A stretch of DNA of 64,000 bases, taken from positions 7,432,143 to 7,496,142 of the forward strand of contig CM037845.1 in the NCBI GenBank assembly GCA_021234535.1, given 5' to 3'. The translations under genes and the position numbers were made by a program. The stretch's first letter is position 1. The number at the start of each line of letters is the position of its first letter. Below, piece by piece: positions 56,301 to 64,000 of this stretch. The notes under the pieces were generated by a model. That model made no database searches. It saw only the letters and a list, made by a program, of their open reading frames with translations, and was not told the DNA's origin. The DNA is from Stichopus chloronotus (lineage: Eukaryota > Echinodermata > Holothuroidea > Aspidochirotida > Stichopodidae).

Positions 56301-59300
56301 ACAATATGCCGGTTTGAAAGGGAAAAGGGTTTCAAGTGTCACTCGCATAAGTATTTTTTTTTTCATGTTTTTATTGAGCCTTTCTTTTTGTGCTTGTTTG
56401 CTTGCTTTGACGAAGTGATTCCGCCTCGATATCGTTTGTATACCAGTATCCGTATTAAATTTCAAAAGGGGGGAAATATGCTACCACACACAATGGTGTT
56501 CGACTTACATGCAACAGCCTACGTGAATCTTGTATAATACTGCAAAGCAGAGGATTTATTTTTCATAAGCAGTTACACACGTACACTCATGCCGCATACA
56601 CAAATGACTATTGCATATGTCGGAACACTGTATTGGCGGGCACTCGGGCACATTGTTATAACTCGGTACACAGTCTGTTCAGAGGTCACAGTCATTTCCC
56701 CCCATCAGTGCCGGGATTTCCACGCTTCTACATCAACAACGCATCGTAGAGAACACATGAACAAAGAGGGAAAAAAATGGAAAATTAATAACCTTAAATA
56801 AAAGGTAATCACTGTGAGATTTGATGTTACACATATTAGGACAAAATGGCAAAAACAGATCTTTGCTATGATTATCTGCAGAGTGCTACCCGGCAGTCAT
56901 GGAAAGTGCATCGTGGAACCAAAACATACATGAAATTTTTGTTTAATTAACCCCTTATTGAGAGGGGCGAACCAAGAAGGGGAACATTTAGGGGAAATGT
57001 CCCCAGCCAGAACCTGTGCCCCAACCCCCCCCCCCCCCTCGAAGTACAGTGGCCTGGCAGATATAATGTATATACCTATTCCATGTTATGTAAATATTTC
57101 ATTCAGCTCTCTGTTTTTTGAGGAGTCCTGAGACTGACTGTATACGCTAAAACATCAGATATTCTTCGGATTCACCCCTGGACCCCATAGAAGCATTACA
57201 ACTGAACCCACCAGGGGTTCTGAATGTTCATGTTTGCTAGAAGAATAACAAAATACATTAAACTCATAAGGGATCTTTGCATCGGAGGATGCATTATGAA
57301 CCAAAACATATACATCCCGAAACTTTATTTTTCACCCTGACATATGTTGAAAGCTCAGCATGAGAGAGTCTGGACCTTCGCCCCCCCCCCCCCGTTATCC
57401 CACAGGGCATTAAGATGGGTCCCTGGATCCCACTCGCTACAGCTCATACTCTTTGCACGTTCCATCTCTCCGCTACGCGGGAAATTGTTTTTCCCAATAG
57501 CTTCCCCCCAAGTGATACGTTGCCACTGGGGTCTTCCCGTAGGTTTGGCCTTCCAAGTAGTGCAGTAGTTACGTAACTGAATGGAACCAGTGGCCCTTCA
57601 CAGCGGGCATATCGTTGTTTTTGCACCATTATCATTTTCCCGTGAGAGTTAACCTTCCCAGCAGGTGTTGGTGGTATGTACGGCCCTTTAACGTACGAAT
57701 GCAGTCAGAGCTGATGCCTACCTCCGTTGACGGTGCGGGCATTGTCAGAGTGGGTATTAACGTTTGGTTGTGTGACTTTCCCAGATCTTGCAGATTATCT
57801 TTCCTCAAAACAATCAACTTATTTGCTTCTAATAGGTCTACGGTCTACAGGACGAAAATCAAGGTCAAAGTCTCATTACATGACATTCACTGATAGTCAA
57901 TGGGCATTTTTAATTTTTGCGATCAACATGTATGAGTTTTTCACGATACAGGTTGCTAACACAGTAATACAGGAGGTGCAACATTGGCTCCAATTGATTG
58001 TGGACCCATGTCGTTCGGTGGTTGCCACAGTTACCTAATTGTGGCGTCATTTACTGAAGTTCATCTGTAGGTGAAACCGCATTTACTTTCCATTTTACTT
58101 TTCGGAACAGCAAATGTAGTTAAGTGCACGAAATGCGGACCCTCCCATCACGTGATGCATCACGTGATGCATGCAGCAGGTGTTAGGTGACTGTATGGTA
58201 ACGGTATGGACACACACATGATATGTGGTTGGCCACAGTGGACAAAGTTCAAGAAGTTATGGTACCATTCGTATTTAGTATGCACCAAATTCTAATTAAT
58301 GGTACCTTATATTCGGATATGCTACATTGTAATTCGACTTTACTGTGTATTCGGTTTTAAATCAACCAATAGTAGTGCAGAATTTTGCTGACATCTGTCA
58401 AACAGTATGCCTGGACTCTGTTTCTTTCAATAAATGTAGGCCTCCATCCCCCTGTAAATGAAAGAATTCATTGCACCGTTTTATCGAATGTATTTATTCG
58501 AATTTCTCCCCCCCCATAAATTCACAACCCTCGATTTCCGTCCCATGTGGCCACCCATGTAACACCAGAAATGCACACACATTACATTTTTCTTTAAGTT
58601 CGATGTTCATCTCACAGTGTATTGCATTTCTAACACCTACTTTAGTCATTTCCTCATCGGGAAATGCACAGGCAGAAAAAAATATTTTAATATCGCTACT
58701 GGGCGACGTTGTTTTTCATTTTCTTTTTATTATTGATATTAATCCGAGGAAGGCATCGAACTGCCAATGACTTCTTGTTTTTTTCAAACTCGCGCAACTC
58801 ATGATGCGGTTACACAATGGAAGGAATTCCCCTTGTTATCATCCCAGGTAAAGTACTTTTAATTCGGAGATAGCAAGGTAAACGTCTTGGAATCGACGGC
58901 CCTGAACTCCCCCTCCAGGTCACTGAATGTGATCCTGGTACCTGGGATAGCCCACTGTGAAACCGCAGTTGTTTATTTGTTTCCATTGTGGTGCAGGTCT
59001 GTTCGCTGTGCTGAATAAAGGACGCAAGACAGTGGCGCACACATAGTCTTCCTGAGTATACACTGTAAATGTTTTTGAGTACATGATTTACCACGTTCAA
59101 CGCGGGGACGTATATGTATTTAACACTTGTATAGATGGATCTTTGCACCGATGGCCGAAACTATACTGTACTGTAAACAAAACTTGATAAACACATTCAC
59201 ACACACAAACCGTACAAGCTCTCTCGGTTTAGATAAAACATCAAGTAGAAAAAAAGGGGAGGGAAATACGCACACTCAAAATGAGGTTAACGACTTTGTG

Positions 59301-60229
59301 GATGTTTTAATTACAATATCAAATCCTGTATAATTTACTCATTTATCAATTCGTCTGTACAATCAAATTGCAAAAATATAGTATGGACAGGACACTAGAA
59401 AAAAAAACAAGAGATGTAGAGGTAGTGCCCCTAAAAAGAGAATAAAAAGGCAAAAAAAGGAGCGAAAACAAATACAGAAGAGAAAAGAAAAAAAAAATGG
59501 AGAGGAAAATCTCTCGGTGCATTGCATAGTTAGGTGAGCGTTTACCTTACCATTTAAAGTAGCATAATTTTTACGGTATCTAACGTCTATTGGGAGAAGA
59601 CTCCCAATTTTATAGCAATGGTTATTTAGGAGCAATTTGCATTGTTTTGTATGGTATCTATATTGATTGTTAAACAAAGGGGCGTTACTCCCGGTGACCG
59701 GGTCGATCATCTGCGCAAAAGCCAGGGGTTGACGATATTCCTAAAAGCATTATGAATTGTAATTTATTGATGTATTTACAGTTAAAGCATCACATTTAAA
59801 GCGTATGAATATCGCAGATCTTTTGGAGGATACCAAGGTCTCTCTGCAAGGCGTTTGTATCATAGTGTCGATCTTCGTGTGTGACACATTTAAAAGGGAA
59901 ATATAGGCCGTTTGCTTTGAGAAAACATCCATATTTTTGAAACCAATGTTAATAAACGTAGAATGATAGATTATTCAAAATAAGGAAAGACAGTAACCTT
60001 CTTTTCAAGAAACAAGCTCCTCACAGATAGAAATTCAGTTATTTATTACTCAACACTTATTTGTTCACCGAAACTTTTCAATATTCAAATGTTACTCATC
60101 ACATGCATAATGTTTTGAGGAGATGAGGCTTTGGTAGATGTTTACTGATGACACGGAATGGTTTAACAGTGATTACCGCTATTTTCTTTTGTATATCATG
60201 TTGGTGTATTCGAAACTCCCTATTTCCCT
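53390..60229. other. Intergenic region, no gene supported
   Basis: It is dense in poly-G/C runs (53983, 54258, 54698, 55599, 57025, 57381) and also holds T-rich tracts near 56050, a 9-bp inverted pair (ATGTCTCGA at 55175 with 55222-55230) and the E-box palindrome at 58146. Overlapping frames around 53866-54201 are GC-rich but have no recognisable domain. Confidence 0.5.
58146..58169. repeat. 24-bp palindrome made of two CATCACGTGATG units
   Basis: Two identical 12-bp palindromes lie head to tail (58146-58157 and 58158-58169), each with a central CACGTG E-box. The whole 24 bp is also palindromic. It could bind two bHLH dimers on the same helical face, which is inference from the 12-bp spacing. 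Confidence 0.85.
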
Positions 60230-61500
60230 TTAAGATTCTGTTTTGAAGAATTTGGTGGGGCTTGGTTTATCCGTACCATAAATTTCTGCACCATACTATA
60301 GTTTGAAGAGAATTAATGGTAAAGTTGGTACAGTTGGATTGCAATACATGGTGGATGAAAACCCTGAGACGGTAAAGAGATGTCATTAAATTCTATCAAA
60401 TTGTTTCAAAGCTCATCAATACACTCTTTGAAGGATAACTGATTGTCAGTCAAGAGACTTTTAGGTATTTGGCGCAGTTGGTCTGGTAGACGCTAACGTC
60501 ATTCATCGTAAAGTGGTCTTTGCAAGCATACCTGTAGGAGAATGTGGTTTAGAGCATGGAAAATTGAAAAGCTGGTTATCCCCCAGACGTAAGGTAAGTT
60601 CGTCTGCATCAAACCAAAGCTTAAGATTTACTCGAACAGAATGAGTTTTACTCACAAGGGTAGTGCAATTTGTGTGATTAATGAAAACATTTGTGTCATC
60701 GGCAAAAATTCTGAGAGACTCATTAGCGGAACATTATTGATCAACTCGAATGCCGTAATCATATAACTTACAAAGGAGAATATCGTGGTTAGAATATTGT
60801 GGTGGACAGTGTCGAATGCCTTCTTTGAGGTCGAGATATAGAATCAAGGCTCTCTCGGTAAGTACGAATGCAGAAGTAAGAGCTTGGCTGGTATCGTGGT
60901 ACTTTCTGAAACCGAACTGAAAGTCGATGCAAGGTATTACTGTTAATTAAAAAAAAACAAAGCCCTGTGACGATCCGATAGATCCTTTCAAGTTACTTGT
61001 CCATGCGACGGAACCAAACTGATAGGATGGTAAGTTTCAGGGAGTTGCGGATTTCCCCTTCTTAAAGATGGATGGGGATGACTTTGTCCTCTTCCAAAAA
61101 CGTCAGGATGGATACCTTTGGTGGACGTAAGACTAAAGAGGCAGCACCACATAGACACGATAACGAGAAAGATGGATTTCCACAACTTTTGGAGGAATTC
61201 CATCCATACCACGCGATTTCCCAGCTTAAAGAGAATCGATTTCTTTGAAAATTCCATCCTCAGTGTTGTAGGGGGAAAAGGAAAGTGGTATTTGGTGTGC
61301 TAAGCGACATGGAACAGTGTTGCAAGAAATGCAAACACTGAGTTTGATTTCCAACCTTTGGAAAATATAGTCATTGAAGGCATTGGCAATACCAATGCCA
61401 TTAGTAATAGATTCATAGTTGTACACAAGTTTGGAAATATTAGGAGAAGAACATCTTTTATTGTTTAGAAGTTCGTTCAAGGAAAGTAATAGGCCCAAGT
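60230..61500 (-). mobile_element. Decayed non-LTR retrotransposon (LINE), reverse transcriptase domain
   Basis: Read on the minus strand in three mixed frames, the sequence gives ordered reverse-transcriptase landmarks. These are IANAFNDYI (61364-61390), AGKSRGMDGIPP (about 61190-61225), GNPQLPETYHPISLVP (about 61005-61055), KKAFDTVHHN (60796-60825), the catalytic FADD box (60695-60706), LKLWFDADELTL (about 60600-60640), QLSFKECIDEL (about 60410-60445) and GAEIYG (60275-60292). This order and wording fit CR1/L2/Jockey-type elements. Several frameshifts and in-frame stops separate the blocks, so the copy cannot encode an active enzyme. The endonuclease part was not found. Confidence 0.88.
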
Positions 61501-62097
61501 GCAGTATTTGTAACTAATAAGTCAATGACGAACTGTTGTCAATGTAATTCATTCACGTTACACTCTGATCTAGTTTCATGAAGTTTTCAGGCTGGAACGC
61601 ACGGTACCAGATCACGACTTTTCTTCGAAAGCTACCGTGACGATACTTCGACGGTCGAATTTAAAATAAGAGTCATTTTCTAGCAGTATTATCTTAATTT
61701 ATCATACGGTCACTCTTCTTTTTTCTTCCTTTCTCTTTTCTTTTCTCATTTATTATTTTCGTTTATTTCTTCTTTGCTATATAGTGACGTATAAGGCAGG
61801 CTAAATACTAACTCGAACCCTTAATAATAGTGCATTGACCTTTAAAAGCTCATTGGAGGCGGGTATACCTCATACCAGAGACGGTTCTACGGGGACTAGT
61901 GCTTTAAACTCTTCCAAAATTTGGCTACACCTCTCTTTCCTCCTCCCTCCCAGAAAAAGGGGGAGAGGATTTACGTACGGACTACCGTATATCATTCACC
62001 TTTGTTTTTTAGAAGAGTAAGCTTTTGAAACACGATATCTCAAAGCAGAGAATGAATTACGGAAGCGTAATATGGGACATTTATTAACTGGTTAAAA
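61501..62097. other. Non-coding stretch between LINE and word array
   Basis: No gene or clear repeat was recognised. A T-rich, TTTCTT-containing tract lies near 61715-61775. Confidence 0.5.
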
Positions 62098-62708
62098 TGA
62101 CAATGGACATTTGATAAACCTGTCAAAATGATGGCCGAATTTGGAAAGTTGTCATTTTGCTGGGATGAAACATCTCGCCTACAACGGCAACATTATTGTT
62201 ATTTTGCCGAGTTTGGACATCTCAGCGTTAAAATGGCAAAATTATGAAAAATGACATTTAGCCGAGATAGAGCGACTTGCAAAATGGCAACATTAGGAAA
62301 ATTGTCATTTTCACGAGATCTAAATAGCCGAAAAAACAAGTTTTCAAACTTTGCCATTTTGACGAGATATTCGATCTTGCCAAAGTGTCAGTCTTCCGTG
62401 AGTTTTGCCACTTTGACGAGATGTTTTCACCCTGCAAAATGACAGTTTTCTGAATTTTGACGAAATGCTTTATCTCGGCAAAACTTTAATTTTCCTAATT
62501 TTGCCATTCATATTAGTTGGCAAATGACAATTTGGAGAATTAAACCATTAAGTTGACGAGAAGTTCTAACTCGGCAAAATTGCAATTTCCTAAATTTGAA
62601 AAGATGCTGAATAAAATCAAAATGAGAAATTTTAGATTTTTGTCTTTTTGGCGAGCTTAAATCGTCTGAATTTCAATTTTTCGAAAGTTGTCATTTTGCC
62701 AAGATGGA
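62098..62708. repeat. Degenerate array of CATTTTGCCGAGAT words in both orientations
   Basis: The words ATTTTGCCGAGAT, ATTTTGACGAGAT and ATTTTGCTGGGAT and the reverse complement ATCTCGGCAAAA recur through about 600 bp at irregular 25-60 bp spacing, with GTCATTTT and AATTTTGCCA between them. Opposed copies can pair locally. The layout resembles the 37.9-kb foldback array but the word differs. No coding sequence. Confidence 0.7.
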
Positions 62709-63485
62709 TCTTTTTTCCTTTGCATGTCCCTTCTACGCAGCTTTCGCATTGCATCCTTTATAAGAGGTCCGAGAAGTGCCATTCCCTGCAAATTGAGAGA
62801 CTTTTATGGCAAAAAAAGGGAAGCTGTGCGCCAACTGCATGGTGGCTCTCCGCTTGGTTGGTGAATTAGCCACCTCCAAACAGTGTCCCTGTGCATATTT
62901 AAAAACATACCGAATGTTTCACTTCGATTTTTTTTTTTTAAACTTGGCTGTTTGTTCCTACACGGTATACCACTGTTGCATACTTTCCTTCCTTAAAATG
63001 AAGTTTTAAGTTGAAGTTTTAATTATTTCTTTTTCAAGGGTACAGAAGACCGCAGTAATTCCCATCATCTTTGTCTGCAAACGCTATTTGTACCGTGTAT
63101 ATGTCGATTTAAGTCGGCGGCAGAGCTTAGGTATTTGTGACCCAGTTATATTTACAAAAGCTCGATAGCACGTTGTGTCACTCGTGGTTTCCCTCTTTTT
63201 GCCGCTGAATTGTCGTGAACGTGTGCAAAAATTACGTCGCAATATTTTGTCCTAACATTCCCTTTATCAAATGGTATTTCCTGCTGGTTGTCTCGGTTTC
63301 CGCGCGTGGGCAAGGATTGCGCAATTCAACGTATGCGTGAAGTCTCCAACACCAATACATCGTTATCAAGTGGTCTGTAATGTATGCTACTGTGGTAACA
63401 CGCATCACAACAGACAGAAGCAAAATATGAATACTTTTTGACCGGTCTTGTTTCTCTGTGATCTTTGTCAATCTTTACTTTATAA
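62709..63485. other. Non-coding stretch, no feature recognised
   Basis: Short frames only. The frames at 62648-62869 and 62806-63009 overlap in different phases and have no domain. Confidence 0.45.
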
Positions 63486-64000
63486 TTGCTACTACTGTTA
63501 GCCTACGACTAACACTAGCCTATTTCTACTGCTACTACTATACTAGCATTACTGTTACGTCTACTACTGCTACTGCTACTACTACTACTACTTTACTATA
63601 TTACTGCTGCCACCACTTACTACTAATGGCCACTTCTACTAATACTACTATCGTACTACTAGTACTACCACTAGAACTAATACTCCTATACTACTACTAG
63701 AACTTATTCTACTGCAACCGCTACTACTAATACAACTACTACGGTACTTCACTAATGCTACTATACCGTATGTTGCTAGTAATATGATTATTACCACTAC
63801 AACTACCCCTACTACTTCTACAAGTGCTACTACCACCACCACTTTTACTTGTACTGCCGCTACTACTACTAGCATTACTATTACTAATCCTACAGCTAAT
63901 ACTACTGCTAATTCAGTGTTAATGCAAATAATACTGCTGCCACTGCCACTACTACCACTGCTACTACTACACTATTAATACTATGCTACTACTTCTACTG
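63486..64000 (+). repeat. Long degenerate (CTA)n trinucleotide repeat, runs off the window
   Basis: About 500 bases are dominated by CTA/ACT/TAC triplets interrupted by CTG, CCA, CAA and TAT variants, continuing to the last base. The serine/threonine-rich and valine-rich frames through it are repeat translations, not genes. Confidence 0.9.

Noticed and set aside
63458..63978. Threonine-rich and valine-rich frames at the right edge
   Set aside because: Translation of the degenerate CTA repeat; both strands are open.

Overview
This is eukaryotic DNA, almost certainly from a marine invertebrate deuterostome (an echinoderm is my best guess, not provable from the sequence). The reasons are split genes with GT-AG introns, long AT-rich non-coding stretches, many short non-autonomous transposons, degenerate microsatellites, and two proteins close to their vertebrate counterparts. 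No operons, prokaryotic signals, CRISPR arrays or confident RNA genes were seen.

Two genes are secure. (1) The 3' half of a holocarboxylase synthetase gene (HLCS, biotin-protein ligase) lies on the + strand. Five coding exons between 6472 and 15786 join in one continuous frame of 242 residues. They cover the biotinyl-AMP binding loop, the KWPND catalytic segment and the C-terminal domain. The N-terminal half is missing and probably lies left of the window. (2) A complete TENT5/FAM46 non-canonical poly(A) polymerase gene lies on the + strand, with one coding exon (40318-41601, 427 aa), a 128-bp intron in its 5' UTR and two AATAAA signals downstream. A third, unidentified candidate is an 83-residue minus-strand reading frame at 24619-24870.

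Layout: 1-6471 is upstream or intron sequence with old repeats; 6472-15786 is HLCS, carrying a 592-bp TTAA-flanked transposon in its last coding intron; 15787-20 kb holds its 3' flank and a possible spliced 3' UTR; 20-32.8 kb is repeat-rich and intergenic; 32.9-33.3 kb has a TATA/Inr/CRE promoter-like block with a possible first exon; 37.9-38.6 kb is a foldback-like array; 39.5-42 kb is TENT5; 42-60 kb is intergenic with two clear copies of a TIR transposon family (a third, decayed copy lies near 0.5 kb); 60.2-61.5 kb is a decayed LINE reverse transcriptase on the - strand; 62.1-62.7 kb is a second word-based array; 63.5 kb to the end is a degenerate trinucleotide repeat.

The two genes have no evident shared pathway: HLCS attaches biotin to carboxylases and TENT5 extends mRNA poly(A) tails. 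I did not find a convincing undescribed multi-gene system. The most unusual material is structural: MITE-like families with matching TTAA ends, two arrays built from short inverted words, a 40-bp perfect palindrome, a 15-pair hairpin resembling a small-RNA precursor, a sharp CpG boundary, and 22 poly-G/poly-C runs confined to 22-57.4 kb.
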